The notes: generated from the letters alone by a model not told the origin. Shown: positions 9,742 to 19,143, counted from the stretch's first letter. The stretch is 64,000 bases of DNA from Pseudomonas putida (GCF_022627325.1 NZ_JAETZZ010000005.1:186001-250000), one strand, 5' to 3'. Made by a program: numbers and translations.

Positions 9742-10884
9742 TCAGCTATCACGCCGCAAATCCGGCGGTATCGGCAAATCTTCCTTCAATGGCTCCGGCC
9801 GTTTGCCCTTGCCGGACCGGTACTGGCGGATCTGGAACACATACGCCAGCACCTGCGCCACCGCCAGGTACAACCCTGCGGGAATCTCCTGTTCGATTTC
9901 GGTGGAGTAGTAGATCGCACGCGCCAGCGCAGGCGACTCGAGAATCTGCACCTTGTGCTCGACCCCGATCTCGCGGATTTTCAAGGCAATGAAATCCGTA
10001 CCTTTGGCCAGCAGCAACGGCGCCACCCCACCCTTCTCCGGGTCATACTGCAGCGCCACGGCATAATGGGTCGGGTTGGTGATGATCACATCCGCATCGG
10101 GCACGGCAGCCATCATCCGCCGCTGCGATACCTCGCGCTGCAACTGGCGAATCCGTTGTTTGACCTCAGGCTTGCCTTCGCTGTCCTTGTACTCGTCCTT
10201 GACCTCCTGCTTGGTCATCTTCAGCTTCTTGTGCGTCTGCCAAAGCTGGAACGGCACGTCTGCCGCAGCCACCAGCAACAGCCCGGCCGACATCCACAAT
10301 GCACTCCACCCCACCACCTGAACGCTATGAATGATCGCCTGCTCCAGCGGTTCGTTGGCGATCGCCAGCAACGCCTGGCGGTCGTTGGCCAGCACCACCA
10401 ACGCCACCACAAGGATGACGACGAACTTGGCAACGGCCTTGAGCAGCTCGGTCAGGGCATTCATCGAGAACATGCGCTTGATCCCCGACAGCGGGTTCAT
10501 GCGGCTGAATTTTGGCTGCAGCAGGCTGCCGGAGAACAGGAAACCGCCCAGCGCGATGGGCGCAATGAAGGCCACCACGAACAGCAGGATCAGCACCGGT
10601 TGCACTGCCCAGATCGCCATCTTGCCCGAGGCCAGCAAGAAGGCGCCCATGGCACCCTCGTCGACGATCACTTCACGGGTCAGGCTGAAGTTGAGGCGCA
10701 TCATCTCCAGCAGCGTCTCGGCCAGGTGCCCGCCGAACGCCAGCAGCCCACCCGCGCCCCCCAGGGTCACCGCCACGGTGTTCAACTCCTTGGAACGGGC
10801 GATCTCACCTTTTTCTCGCGCGTCGCGCTTGCGTTTGTCGGTGGGGTCTTCCGTCTTGTCCTGACCACTCTCGCTCTCAGCCAT
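9742..10884 (-). CDS. flhB: Flagellar export switch protein FlhB
   Basis: FlhB controls the change of export substrate from rod/hook to filament proteins. The 380-residue protein has a polar N-terminus (TEDPTDKRKRDAREKG), four membrane segments between about 36 and 212, and a cytoplasmic tail. The self-cleaving motif NPTH is at 270-273, with cleavage expected after Asn270. Its start lies 2 bases from the fliR stop, so it is the last gene of fliLMNOPQR-flhB. Confidence 0.97.
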   Translation of the reverse strand: MAESESGQDKTEDPTDKRKRDAREKGEIARSKELNTVAVTLGGAGGLLAFGGHLAETLLEMMRLNFSLTREVIVDEGAMGAFLLASGKMAIWAVQPVLILLFVVAFIAPIALGGFLFSGSLLQPKFSRMNPLSGIKRMFSMNALTELLKAVAKFVVILVVALVVLANDRQALLAIANEPLEQAIIHSVQVVGWSALWMSAGLLLVAAADVPFQLWQTHKKLKMTKQEVKDEYKDSEGKPEVKQRIRQLQREVSQRRMMAAVPDADVIITNPTHYAVALQYDPEKGGVAPLLLAKGTDFIALKIREIGVEHKVQILESPALARAIYYSTEIEQEIPAGLYLAVAQVLAYVFQIRQYRSGKGKRPEPLKEDLPIPPDLRRDS

Positions 10885-10886
10885 GC

Positions 10887-11663
10887 TCAGCGCGCCCTCG
10901 CCAGTTCACGCAGCCATTGCAGCGCTTCGCTGGCCAATGCCTGGTAGTGCGGAAGAATATCGGCAAGGCCCACCCAAAAGATGCCGATACCCAGCACCAG
11001 GGTCAGCGGGAACCCGATAGAGAAGATGTTCAACTGCGGCGCAGCGCGGGTCATCACGCCAAAGGCGATGTTCACCACCAGGAGCGCGGCGATTGCCGGC
11101 AGGATCAGCAGCAGACCGGCACCAAATACCCAGCTCAGGCGGCCGGCGATTTCCCAGAAGTGGTTGACCACAAGCGCGTGACCGACCGGCAAGGTGGTAA
11201 AGCTTTCGGTCAGCACTTCGAATACCACCAGATGGCCGTTCATCACCAGGAACAGCACGCTCACCAGCATGGTCATGAACTGGCTGACCACCGCCACGTT
11301 GACGCCGTTGGCCGGGTCGACCATCGATGCGAACGCCATACCCATCTGTATCGCGATGATCTGCCCGGCGATGACGAACGCCTGGAACAGCAACTGCAAC
11401 GAAAAACCGAACAATGCCCCGACGATGATCTGTTCACCGCACAGCAACATGCCACGCAAGCTCAGCGGGTCGAATTCCGGCAACGGCGGTAACGCCGGCA
11501 CGATCACCACGGTAATGGCCACGGCTGCGTACAGGCGTATGCGCGCCGGCAGCATGCGGGTACCGAAGATGGGCATGGTCATCAGCACTGCGGTCACCCG
11601 GAACAGCGGCAGGATGAAGGTGGCGACCCAGGTGCCGATCTGTGCGTCGGTCAGCTCCAGCAT
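10887..11663 (-). CDS. fliR: Flagellar export gate protein FliR
   Basis: FliR assembles with FliP and FliQ into the helical export-gate core at the inner membrane. The 258-residue protein is very hydrophobic with about six membrane segments, and has family sequences such as RIRLYAAVAITVVI and VDPANGVNVAVVSQF. It starts at ATG 11663, 7 bases after fliQ, and ends 2 bases before flhB. Confidence 0.96.
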   Translation of the reverse strand: MLELTDAQIGTWVATFILPLFRVTAVLMTMPIFGTRMLPARIRLYAAVAITVVIVPALPPLPEFDPLSLRGMLLCGEQIIVGALFGFSLQLLFQAFVIAGQIIAIQMGMAFASMVDPANGVNVAVVSQFMTMLVSVLFLVMNGHLVVFEVLTESFTTLPVGHALVVNHFWEIAGRLSWVFGAGLLLILPAIAALLVVNIAFGVMTRAAPQLNIFSIGFPLTLVLGIGIFWVGLADILPHYQALASEALQWLRELARAR

Positions 11664-11670
11664 GGCCGCC

Positions 11671-11940
11671 TCAACCGATCAGCTGCGGGATGCTGGTGTA
11701 CAGGCCCGTGATGTATTCCATGAACTTCTGGGTCAGCCAAGGGCCGGCGACGATCAGTGTCACCAGCATCACCAGCAGGCGCGGCAGGAAGCTCAGGGTC
11801 TGTTCGTTGATCTGCGTGGCAGCCTGGAACATCGCAACCACCAGGCCGACCAGCAGGCTCGGCACCACCAGAATGGCCACCATCAGCGTGGTAAGCCACA
11901 GGGCGTCGCGAAACAGGTCGACGGCAACTTCAGGGGTCAT
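11671..11940 (-). CDS. fliQ: Flagellar export gate protein FliQ
   Basis: FliQ is the small export-gate subunit. The 89-residue protein starts MTPEVAVDLFRDALW and has two hydrophobic hairpin helices around a charged bend (ATQINEQTLSFLPR), the normal size and layout for the family. It sits between fliP and fliR with spacings of 21 and 7 bases. Confidence 0.96.
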   Translation of the reverse strand: MTPEVAVDLFRDALWLTTLMVAILVVPSLLVGLVVAMFQAATQINEQTLSFLPRLLVMLVTLIVAGPWLTQKFMEYITGLYTSIPQLIG

Positions 11941-11961
11941 GCAAGGCTCTCCTTGACGGCG

Positions 11962-12729
11962 TCAGACGCCGCCGAAACTGCCGGCCAGGGTGCCCATGAT
12001 CAGCGCCCAGCCATCGACCAGAACGAACAGCATGATCTTGAACGGCAACGAGATGATCAATGGCGACAGCATCATCATACCCATGGCCATCAGCACACTG
12101 GCGACCACCATGTCGATGATCAGGAACGGGATGAAAATCATGAAACCGATCTGGAACGCGGTCTTGAGCTCCGAGGTGACGAACGCCGGCACCAGGATGG
12201 TCAGCGGGACCTGATCAGGCCCGGCAATGTCGGTGCGCTTGGACAGGCGCATGAACAGGTCCAGGTCGCTCTGCCGGGTCTGCGCCAGCATGAAGTCCTT
12301 GAGCGGCCCCTGGGCCTTGTCGATCGCCTGCTGGGCGGTCATCTGCTCGTTGAGGTACGGCTGCAGTGCATCCTGGTTCACCCGGTCGAACACCGGGGCC
12401 ATGATGAACATCGTCAGGAACAGCGCCATGCCGGTCAGCACCTGGTTCGACGGTGTCTGCTGCAAGCCCAGGGCCTGGCGCAGGATCGAGAACACGATGA
12501 TGATTCGGGTGAAGCTGGTCATCAGGATGACGAACGCAGGGATGAAACTCAGCGCCGTCATGATCAGCAGGATCTGCAGGCTGACCGAGTATTCCTGCTG
12601 CCCGTCCGGGCCGTTGGACAGGGTGATGGCCGGGATCGACAGCGGGTCGGCCGCCAGGGCCAGAGGCGCTGCCAACAGCAGCACCAGCATCAACAACAGG
12701 CCCGACAGGGTACGTAGCGCGCCGCTCAT
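11962..12729 (-). CDS. fliP: Flagellar export gate protein FliP
   Basis: FliP forms the pentameric core of the flagellar export gate. From ATG 12729 it is 255 residues. It begins with a cleavable signal-like segment ([16 protein letters not shown]) and continues with the FliP family blocks [20 protein letters not shown] and [22 protein letters not shown] three bases earlier is possible, but the ATG overlaps the fliO stop as TGATG, which suggests translational coupling. Confidence 0.96.
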   Translation of the reverse strand: MSGALRTLSGLLLMLVLLLAAPLALAADPLSIPAITLSNGPDGQQEYSVSLQILLIMTALSFIPAFVILMTSFTRIIIVFSILRQALGLQQTPSNQVLTGMALFLTMFIMAPVFDRVNQDALQPYLNEQMTAQQAIDKAQGPLKDFMLAQTRQSDLDLFMRLSKRTDIAGPDQVPLTILVPAFVTSELKTAFQIGFMIFIPFLIIDMVVASVLMAMGMMMLSPLIISLPFKIMLFVLVDGWALIMGTLAGSFGGV

Positions 12730-13184
12730 CACTTCTTGTCCTTATGATCCTTGCCCATCAGCTCCATGAGGCGCTGGGCAAACTCCGGCGTCGCCTGGCG
12801 GGCGCTGGCCGGCACCTGCACGGGCTCGGCCAGCACATGCAGAGCTTCGATGCTGCCTGGGGTGTGGCCGATGAGCAGCTGCTCCTTGCCCACCTGCACC
12901 AGCAACAGCCGGTCACGCGGGCCAATGGCGCGGCTGCCGATCACTTCGATCACCTGGCCGCCCTTGGGTGCTGCGCCCTGCATGCGGCGCAGCAGCCAGG
13001 CCAGAAAGAAGATCAGGCCCACCACCAGCAGCAGGCCGAGCACCATTTGCGCCAGCTGCCCACCCAGGCTGCCGGGCGCTGCGGCCGGCGGCGTGGCCAC
13101 CACGGCCGGTGCGGCAGCGGCGATCACCACTTCGCTGGCGAGCAGCGCGGCAAGGGCCGTGACAGCCCGTATCGTGCCCTTCAC
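12729..13184 (-). CDS. fliO: Flagellar protein FliO
   Basis: FliO helps assemble the FliP ring. The 151-residue protein has a signal-like N-terminus, a single membrane helix ([19 protein letters not shown], about 47-65), and a small cytoplasmic domain ([21 protein letters not shown]). It uses a GTG start at 13184 that directly abuts the fliN stop (TGA-GTG), so it is probably translated by coupling. Confidence 0.93.
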   Translation of the reverse strand: MKGTIRAVTALAALLASEVVIAAAAPAVVATPPAAAPGSLGGQLAQMVLGLLLVVGLIFFLAWLLRRMQGAAPKGGQVIEVIGSRAIGPRDRLLLVQVGKEQLLIGHTPGSIEALHVLAEPVQVPASARQATPEFAQRLMELMGKDHKDKK

Positions 13185-13649
13185 TCAGCGCAGCTTCTTG
13201 ATGCGTTCGCTGGGGCTGATCACGTCAGTCAGGCGGATGCCGAACTTCTCGTTGACCACAACCACCTCGCCGTGGGCGATCAGGGTGCCGTTGACCAGCA
13301 CATCCAGCGGCTCGCCGGCCAGGCGGTCGAGCTCGATCACCGAACCTTGGTTGAGCTGCAGCAGGTTGCGGATGTTGATCTCGGTGCTGCCCACTTCCAT
13401 GGAGATGTTCACCGGGATGTCCAGGATCACGTCCAGGTTCGGCCCTTCCAGGCTGACGTTTTCCTTGGGCCGGGGGGAGCTGGCGAACTCCTCCATCGGC
13501 AACCGGCCGGCACCGGCGCTACCGCCGTCGCCGCCGAGCAGCGCGTCGATGTCAGCCTGGCCGGCATCACCGGTTTCTTCCAGCGCCGCAGCCCATTCAT
13601 CGGCCAGGGCCTGTTCTTCCGGGGAGGTAATCTCGTTTTCGTTAGCCAT
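13185..13649 (-). CDS. fliN: Flagellar motor switch protein FliN
   Basis: FliN is part of the C-ring switch complex. The C-terminal SpoA domain (about 75-150) contains LDVILDIPVNISMEVG and VIELDRLAGEPLDVLVNG, and the N-terminus is acidic. The open frame extends to 13667, but ATG 13649 (MANENEITS) has GAGGA a few bases upstream and gives the usual 154 residues. It is followed directly by fliO. Confidence 0.96.
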   Translation of the reverse strand: MANENEITSPEEQALADEWAAALEETGDAGQADIDALLGGDGGSAGAGRLPMEEFASSPRPKENVSLEGPNLDVILDIPVNISMEVGSTEINIRNLLQLNQGSVIELDRLAGEPLDVLVNGTLIAHGEVVVVNEKFGIRLTDVISPSERIKKLR

Positions 13650-13696
13650 GATGTCCTCGACAGGCATTCAATTCGTAGTGAGCGACCGGCACGCCG

Positions 13697-14665
13697 TCAG
13701 CGGCGTTCGATCGGGTCGATGATCTGCAACGCCAGGTTGCCCTTGTGCGAACCCAGGCGCGCCTTGAACGACGGCACGCCATTGGCACGCAGCACAAGGT
13801 GCTCCGGCAGCTCCACCGGGATCACGTCACCCGGTTGCATGTGCAGCACATCGCGCAATTTGAGTTGACGGCGGGCAACCGTGGCACTGAGCGGTACCGA
13901 AACGTCCAGCACGTCTTCGCGCAGGGCCTTGACCCAGCGCTCGTCCTGGTCGTCCAGGTCGGACTGGAAACCGGCATCGAGCATCTCGCGCACCGGCTCG
14001 ATCATCGAGTAGGGCATGGTCACGTGCAGGTCGCCGCCTCCACCGTCCAGTTCGATATGGAAGGTCGACACCACCACGGCTTCGCTCGGCCCGACGATGT
14101 TGGCCATGGCCGGGTTGACTTCGGAGTTCATGTACTCGAAGTTGACCGGCATGATCGCCTGCCAGGCTTCCTTGAGGTCGATGAAGCACTGGTCCAGCAC
14201 CATGCGCACCACCCGCAGTTCAGTGGGGGTGAACTCGCGGCCTTCGATCTTGGCGTGACGACCGTCACCGCCGAAGAAGTTGTCCACCAGCTTGAACACC
14301 AGCTTGGCGTCCAGAATGAACAGCGAAGTACCGCGCAGCGGCTTGATCTTGACCAGGTTGAGGCTGGTCGGCACGTACAGCGAATGCACGTACTCGCCGA
14401 ACTTCATCACCTGCACACCCCCCACCGCAACGTCGGCGGAGCGACGCAGGAGGTTGAACATGCTGATACGGGTGTACCGGGCGAAACGTTCGTTGATCAT
14501 CTCGAGGGTCGGCATGCGACCGCGCACGATCCGATCCTGGCTGGTCAGGTCGTAGCTTTTGATGCTGCCAGGCTCGGCAGCGCTCTCGGTCTGTACCAGC
14601 CCATCATCGACGCCGTGCAGCAGGGCGTCGATCTCATCCTGGGACAGCAGGTCCTGTACGGCCAT
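13697..14665 (-). CDS. fliM: Flagellar motor switch protein FliM
   Basis: FliM links FliG to FliN in the C ring and binds CheY-P. The 322-residue protein begins with the CheY-P binding peptide region (LLSQDEIDALLHG), has the CheC-like middle domain, and ends in a SpoA domain (VARRQLKLRDVLHMQPGDVI). It is 9 bases after fliL and 47 bases before fliN. Confidence 0.97.
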   Translation of the reverse strand: MAVQDLLSQDEIDALLHGVDDGLVQTESAAEPGSIKSYDLTSQDRIVRGRMPTLEMINERFARYTRISMFNLLRRSADVAVGGVQVMKFGEYVHSLYVPTSLNLVKIKPLRGTSLFILDAKLVFKLVDNFFGGDGRHAKIEGREFTPTELRVVRMVLDQCFIDLKEAWQAIMPVNFEYMNSEVNPAMANIVGPSEAVVVSTFHIELDGGGGDLHVTMPYSMIEPVREMLDAGFQSDLDDQDERWVKALREDVLDVSVPLSATVARRQLKLRDVLHMQPGDVIPVELPEHLVLRANGVPSFKARLGSHKGNLALQIIDPIERR

Positions 14666-14674
14666 TGCGGACTC

Positions 14675-15172
14675 CTACTGCAATACGAAATTGGTGAACA
14701 GCAGCTGGTCTATCACCGGCTTGCCGACTTCCTTCTGCGCCACTTCCTGAACCACTGCGGTGGCTTTCTGACGCAGCATCTCCTGGCCCACGGAGCTGGC
14801 GGCCAAGGTGTCGAAGCCCTGCCCGGAGAACATCATCACCAGGTTGTTGCGGATCACCGGCATGTGCACCTTCAGGGCATCCAGGTCAGCCTGGTTGCGC
14901 CCTTGCAGGGTGATGCTCACCTGCATGTAGCGCTGGCGGCCGTTCTGGTTGAAGTTGACCACGAAGGCCGGCGCCAGGGGCTCGTAGATTGCCGCCAGCT
15001 TGACGTTGGCCGCTGCCGGATCGGCCGCTGGAGCCGACTCGCTCTTGTGCATGAAGAACCAGGTCGCGCCCACCGACAGGCCGACCGCCAGCAGAAGGGC
15101 CAGCACCAACAGCAGGATCAGCTTGAGTTTGCCTTTAGTGGCGGGGTCTTTCACTGCGTCGCTCTTCGCCAT
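14675..15172 (-). CDS. fliL: Flagellar basal body-associated protein FliL
   Basis: FliL is an inner-membrane protein that encircles the stators and supports motor torque. The 165-residue protein has a short cytoplasmic N-terminus, one membrane helix at about 17-40 (LILLLVLALLLAVGLSVGA), and a periplasmic domain (PAFVVNFNQNGRQRYMQVSI). First gene of fliLMNOPQR-flhB, with a sigma-54 promoter about 52 bases upstream. Confidence 0.96.
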   Translation of the reverse strand: MAKSDAVKDPATKGKLKLILLLVLALLLAVGLSVGATWFFMHKSESAPAADPAAANVKLAAIYEPLAPAFVVNFNQNGRQRYMQVSITLQGRNQADLDALKVHMPVIRNNLVMMFSGQGFDTLAASSVGQEMLRQKATAVVQEVAQKEVGKPVIDQLLFTNFVLQ

Positions 15173-15223
15173 GCCAATAATCCGTCGTCCATCGGGGTTT
15201 CAAATGAGGATGACGTGGCTTGA

Positions 15224-15238
15224 GCAAGTGTTATGCCA
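15224..15238 (-). promoter_or_regulatory. Sigma-54 promoter for fliLMNOPQR-flhB
   Basis: The minus strand reads TGGCATAACACTTGC: TGGCA at -24, TTGC at -12, exact 15-base length. The predicted transcript starts near 15212, about 40 bases before the fliL ATG. The operon is a known FleQ/RpoN target in Pseudomonas. Confidence 0.83.
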
Positions 15239-15301
15239 GATTGGGATTTTTGCCGGTACCGGCCCTATCGCCTGCGACCGGCCATGGCAGAGAACAGCAA
15301 C

Positions 15302-16609
15302 TCAGGCATAGAAGTCGACGGCACTGTCGCCGACCACGACCTGATGCTCGACCGGCCGGGAGGCTTCAGCGAGCTCACCCTGCTCGCTACCACCGCCATT
15401 CTGAGCCCGCCGTGCGGCAACGCCGGACAACTGTGAACCGTCCTGCTGCGCTTGCTGTTGCTGCCCGCGCGACTGGTCAGCCACGTTGACGTCCGGCTGC
15501 GCCAGCCCCTGCTGGGCAAACAGCTCGCGCAAGCGATGCACCTGGCTGTCCAGCGCATCACGCACGCCTGCATGGCCGCTGATGAAGGTCACCTGGGTCG
15601 CCTGGTCGGCAGCCACGTTGACGCGGATATCCAGCCGGCCAAGCTCGGCCGGCTCCAACTGGATGTCCGCCGACTTCAGGTTCTGGCTGGACAGGTACAT
15701 GACGCGGTTGACCAGCCCTTCAGCCCAGGCGTTCTGGTTCATCGACAATGGCTGGTGCAGCGGGTTGCCGGTCACCGGCACGGCATTGGCGGTCTTGGCC
15801 GTGGCAGCCTGGGTCAGGCTCGCCAAGCGGTTGGCGAAATCGTCGATCCGAGTGTCGCTGGAGGCGCTCTTGGTATCCTTGAGGCCATCGTCGAGCAACG
15901 CACCAAAGGCCTTGTCACCGGTTTCCGCTTGCCCTGCCTCGGCCTCGACCTTGTCGATCAAGTTCGCCAAGGGATTGACGGCAGGCTGACCATCCTCGGC
16001 ACTGGCCTGGGAGGGGTCGGCGGCGTGGGCCGAGGTCGTGCCCTTGGCGTGTGCGCTGTGCTCCAGCGCCAGGCGCAGGGTCGGCAAGTTGGCCAACGGG
16101 TCGGCATCAGGGTCGAAGGCTTGCGCTGCCGGATCCTCGGGCAGCGCTTCGGTTATCGCAGCTTGCGGTAGCTGGCCCGCCGCCTGAAGCACCGGCGCCA
16201 CCGCTTCAGCCTGGGCTTGCAGCAACTGTGCCCCCGGCTGCGCATCGGTCACCTGGCCCGCCACCAGGCTGGCATCCAGCGAGGTCGAATCACTGCCAGG
16301 TGCGCTATCGGTACTGGCTTGCGCCTGATCGTCCGCTGGCAATTTATTGCCGTCATCGGCAGCCCCCGGTTTGTCGGCAGGCTCTTTCTTGCCGCCTTGG
16401 CCGACCTCACTCTTGTCCTTGGGCTTGGCCTGGGCGACCTTGTCATCACGGACCTGCGCTTTGTCATTGCCCTGCCTGGCCATGACCTGATCGAAGCCGC
16501 CGCCCTGCCCGCCCGCCGCCTGCAGCGGCTTGTCCACCTGCGAGGAACCCGCACGCGACGGCTTGCTCAGCGTACTGGTTTGCAACAAAGGATTAGGTGC
16601 GACAGGCAT
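15302..16609 (-). CDS. fliK: Flagellar hook-length control protein FliK
   Basis: FliK measures the hook and triggers the FlhB substrate switch. From ATG 16609 it is 435 residues. The N-terminal two thirds is low-complexity, rich in Gln, Ala, Asp and Lys. The C-terminal hook-length domain (about 300-400) contains SADIQLEPAELGRLDIRVNV and HRLRELFAQQGL. The frame is open to 16651, but the ATG at 16609 has a GGAG about 8 bases upstream and lies after the promoter. It appears monocistronic. Confidence 0.94.
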   Translation of the reverse strand: MPVAPNPLLQTSTLSKPSRAGSSQVDKPLQAAGGQGGGFDQVMARQGNDKAQVRDDKVAQAKPKDKSEVGQGGKKEPADKPGAADDGNKLPADDQAQASTDSAPGSDSTSLDASLVAGQVTDAQPGAQLLQAQAEAVAPVLQAAGQLPQAAITEALPEDPAAQAFDPDADPLANLPTLRLALEHSAHAKGTTSAHAADPSQASAEDGQPAVNPLANLIDKVEAEAGQAETGDKAFGALLDDGLKDTKSASSDTRIDDFANRLASLTQAATAKTANAVPVTGNPLHQPLSMNQNAWAEGLVNRVMYLSSQNLKSADIQLEPAELGRLDIRVNVAADQATQVTFISGHAGVRDALDSQVHRLRELFAQQGLAQPDVNVADQSRGQQQQAQQDGSQLSGVAARRAQNGGGSEQGELAEASRPVEHQVVVGDSAVDFYA

Positions 16610-16657
16610 TGAGGGGTCTCCGCGCCAGAAACAAAGGTATCGTTGAGGCACATACAG

Positions 16658-16672
16658 GCAAAAGTCGAGCCA
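16658..16672 (-). promoter_or_regulatory. Sigma-54 promoter for fliK
   Basis: The minus strand reads TGGCTCGACTTTTGC, with TGGC and TTGC in the 15-base layout. The predicted start is near 16646, about 37 bases before the ATG at 16609. It gives fliK its own transcript after hptB. Confidence 0.75.
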
Positions 16673-16681
16673 ACTGCCCGA

Positions 16682-17029
16682 TCAGCCTGCGGAAACACGC
16701 TTGCGTTCGCCCTGATAGAAACGCTGCACCTCCAGATACTCCTGGTCGATACGGTTGATCAGTTCTTCTATGCCATTGAACGAGCGCTGCTTGACCCGCT
16801 CCTCCAGCTGATGGCAAAGCTGCGCCAGCCCGACCGCGCCCATGTTGCTGCTGCTGCCCTTGAAACTGTGCGCGGCCACGCCAAGCTCATCGGCGTTCCT
16901 GGCACCGTGAAGTGCGTCAAGACGCCGCCCGGAATCTTCCAAAAAGGTTTCAACCAGCTGCAGATAGCCATCTTCCATGACCTCCTGCAGCTCACTGAGC
17001 ACCCTGTGGTCAATATGTATGTCAGTCAC
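16682..17029 (-). CDS. hptB: Histidine phosphotransfer protein HptB
   Basis: This stand-alone HPt domain relays phosphate from hybrid sensor kinases to the response regulator HsbR. The 115-residue helical protein has the phosphorylated His54 in VAAHSFKGSSSNMG. Its neighbours hsbR and hsbA identify it as the HptB of the P. aeruginosa swarming/biofilm switch. Its stop is 72 bases before the fliK ATG. Confidence 0.9.
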   Translation of the reverse strand: MTDIHIDHRVLSELQEVMEDGYLQLVETFLEDSGRRLDALHGARNADELGVAAHSFKGSSSNMGAVGLAQLCHQLEERVKQRSFNGIEELINRIDQEYLEVQRFYQGERKRVSAG

Positions 17030-17077
17030 TTGCTCACTCCCTGATCAAGCAGAATTATGCCTCAAGCGCCAAACAGC

Positions 17078-18772
17078 TCACCAATCGAACTGCACCCATG
17101 CGCACCGGCCACCTTCACGCCACCCGGCGCGGCTGCCAAGGCGCCGCACCAGGTGCAACCCACGACCACTCAACCCATGCTCACGGGCAGGACGCGCCAG
17201 CACCCGCTGCACATCGAACCCCGCACCACTGTCACGGACTTCGATCATCAGACGACCACCTTCGGCCATCGGTTCCACTTTCAGATCGATGCGCACGCTG
17301 CCCTCGGTCAACGCAGCGAGCCTGCGGGCGCGTTCCTGATAGTAGTCGGCAAACCCATGCACATCCCGCTTGAGCCGCGAATCCAGGCGCAGCACACCGT
17401 GCTCCAGCGCATTGGAATACAACTCACTGAGCACGCTGTGCAGGGCGCCGGTGCGGGGCCGCAAACCGTGGATTTCCTGCAGCAACTGCACCAGGTAGGG
17501 CACCGGGTTGAACCGTTTGAGGCTCTCACCGCGCAACTCGAAGCCTAGCGACCAGTCCAACGGGCTGGAGCGCCCACTATCAGAATAGATGGTTGGCGCC
17601 GGCACCCGCTCCTGCGCAGTGAACATACGGATATCGCACAGACTGATGTCATCCCTGGGGCGCCCGCAGAAGCGCTCCAGCGCCTCCATCACCTCGTCGA
17701 AAAGCCGCGCCGGATCACGGTTGGCCGCCAGCACCGCGCGCAGGCGCTCGACACCGAACAACGTCTGCGCTTCGTCGGCTGTATCCACAACGCCGTCGGA
17801 GAGCAGCAACACCCGCTCCCCCGGCGCCAGCGGCAACACCTCGGTACTGTCATCGAAGCGTTCAGGCGCCAGGATGCCCAGCGGAAGGTGGCGCGAACCC
17901 AGCATGGAAAGCACCTCACCGCCAGGCGACAGGCGGTAGCCATCCGGCATGCCCCCGTTCCACACCTCCACCGAACCGCGCTGCACGCTCAGGCTGAGCA
18001 GCTGTGCGCAACAGAACATGTCCACCGGCAAGATGCGTTTGAGCTTGGCGTTCATCTCACGCAGCATGTGCGCCAGGCCGTAGCCTTTGGCCGTCATGCC
18101 ATAGAACACTTCCGCCAAGGGCATGGCACCGATTGCGGCAGACAGCCCATGCCCGGTGAAGTCACCCAGCAGCACATGCATGTCGCCGGATGGGGTGAAC
18201 GCCGCCAGCAGCAAGTCGCCATTGAACAGTGCGTAAGGCGACTGCAGGAAACGAATGTTCGGCGCCGTGATGCAGCCAGAATGGGCAACCTTGTCGAACA
18301 CCGCCTTGGCCACCCGCTGCTCGTTGAGCAGGTGATGGTGATGCCGGGTAATCAGGTCGCGCTGCTCGAGCACCGTGGCCTGCAGCCTGCGCAGGCGGTC
18401 CATGGCGCGGATCTTGGCGCCGAGGATCACCGCACTGTAGGGCTTGGCCATGAAGTCGTCACCGCCCGCCTCCAGGCAACGCACCAGGGCCTCTTCCTCA
18501 TTGAGCGAAGTCAGAAAGATGATCGGCACCAAGGCCTCGCCGGCCAGCACCTTGATCTGCCGCGCCGCTTCGAAACCGTCCATGACCGGCATCAGGGCAT
18601 CGAGCAGGACCAGTTGCGGACGCTTTTCGGCGAACAGCTCAACGGCTTGCTGGCCGTTTTCCGCGGTGTAGACGAGATGCCCCTGGCGCCGCACGATCTG
18701 AGCCAGCAACAGCCTGTCCGTGGCCCCGTCTTCGGCTACCAGCACGGTCAATGGCTGTTCGGCCGGCGCCAT
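17078..18772 (-). CDS. hsbR: Response regulator HsbR (receiver, PP2C phosphatase and anti-sigma kinase domains)
   Basis: HsbR receives phosphate from HptB and sets the phosphorylation of HsbA, acting as either kinase or phosphatase. From ATG 18772 it is 564 residues. The receiver domain has Asp58 (LVLLDALMPVMDG). A SpoIIE/RsbU-type phosphatase domain spans about 150-390 (LLGDFTGHGLSAAIG, RDDISL). A C-terminal HATPase anti-sigma domain shows SELYSNALEHGV near 460. A TTG at 18781 that overlaps the hsbA stop is an alternative start. Confidence 0.92.
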   Translation of the reverse strand: MAPAEQPLTVLVAEDGATDRLLLAQIVRRQGHLVYTAENGQQAVELFAEKRPQLVLLDALMPVMDGFEAARQIKVLAGEALVPIIFLTSLNEEEALVRCLEAGGDDFMAKPYSAVILGAKIRAMDRLRRLQATVLEQRDLITRHHHHLLNEQRVAKAVFDKVAHSGCITAPNIRFLQSPYALFNGDLLLAAFTPSGDMHVLLGDFTGHGLSAAIGAMPLAEVFYGMTAKGYGLAHMLREMNAKLKRILPVDMFCCAQLLSLSVQRGSVEVWNGGMPDGYRLSPGGEVLSMLGSRHLPLGILAPERFDDSTEVLPLAPGERVLLLSDGVVDTADEAQTLFGVERLRAVLAANRDPARLFDEVMEALERFCGRPRDDISLCDIRMFTAQERVPAPTIYSDSGRSSPLDWSLGFELRGESLKRFNPVPYLVQLLQEIHGLRPRTGALHSVLSELYSNALEHGVLRLDSRLKRDVHGFADYYQERARRLAALTEGSVRIDLKVEPMAEGGRLMIEVRDSGAGFDVQRVLARPAREHGLSGRGLHLVRRLGSRAGWREGGRCAWVQFDW

Positions 18773-18777
18773 GACGC

Positions 18778-19083
18778 TCAACTGATAGCGAACAGTTTGT
18801 CGAAGTTGGATATGGCAAGGATCTTGCGCACGTCTGAACTGGCATGCACCACGCGCACGTCCGACTCATCGCCCCCGGCGTGGTCACGCAGCAGCAGCAA
18901 CATGCCGAGGGCCGAGCTGTCCAGGTAGGTTGTGTCTTTGAGGTCGACCACAACCGAGTCCGGGCGCTTGGGTTGACGCTCGTAAGCATCGCGGAACTCC
19001 TGATGCTTACCGAAATCGAAACGACCCTTGATCTTGATCGTCAGCTTTTTCTCGTCCTGCGAAAAATCGGTCTCGACTGCCAT
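18778..19083 (-). CDS. hsbA: Anti-sigma factor antagonist HsbA (STAS domain)
   Basis: HsbA is a STAS protein. In P. aeruginosa its unphosphorylated form binds the anti-sigma factor FlgM and frees FliA; its phosphorylated form promotes biofilm through a diguanylate cyclase. The 101-residue protein has the STAS core VVVDLKDTTYLDSSALGML. The phosphorylatable serine is Ser56 by alignment with the P. aeruginosa protein; Ser57 is adjacent. It is followed at once by hsbR. Confidence 0.92.
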   Translation of the reverse strand: MAVETDFSQDEKKLTIKIKGRFDFGKHQEFRDAYERQPKRPDSVVVDLKDTTYLDSSALGMLLLLRDHAGGDESDVRVVHASSDVRKILAISNFDKLFAIS

Positions 19084-19143
19084 GCTAGCGATTCCTTCGA
19101 TGATGGCGAATGCAACAGTTCAAGGTTTAGCAGGCAGGGGGCA

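Noticed and set aside
9760..9790. TATCGGC inside the flhB 3' end as a sigma-28 -10 element
   Set aside because: No TAAAG-like -35 is at the right distance and it lies within coding sequence.
11194..12717. 507-residue plus-strand open frame opposite fliP-fliR
   Set aside because: It crosses several real minus-strand genes and has the low-complexity His/Asp/Gln composition of GC-driven shadows.
15239..15301. GCCGGTACCGGC palindrome after fliK as a terminator
   Set aside because: The loop would be too small and on the minus strand the stem is followed by A residues, not T.
17030..17077. AGGCATAATTCTGC before hptB as a sigma-54 element
   Set aside because: The -24 to -12 spacing is one base short, which sigma-54 does not tolerate.
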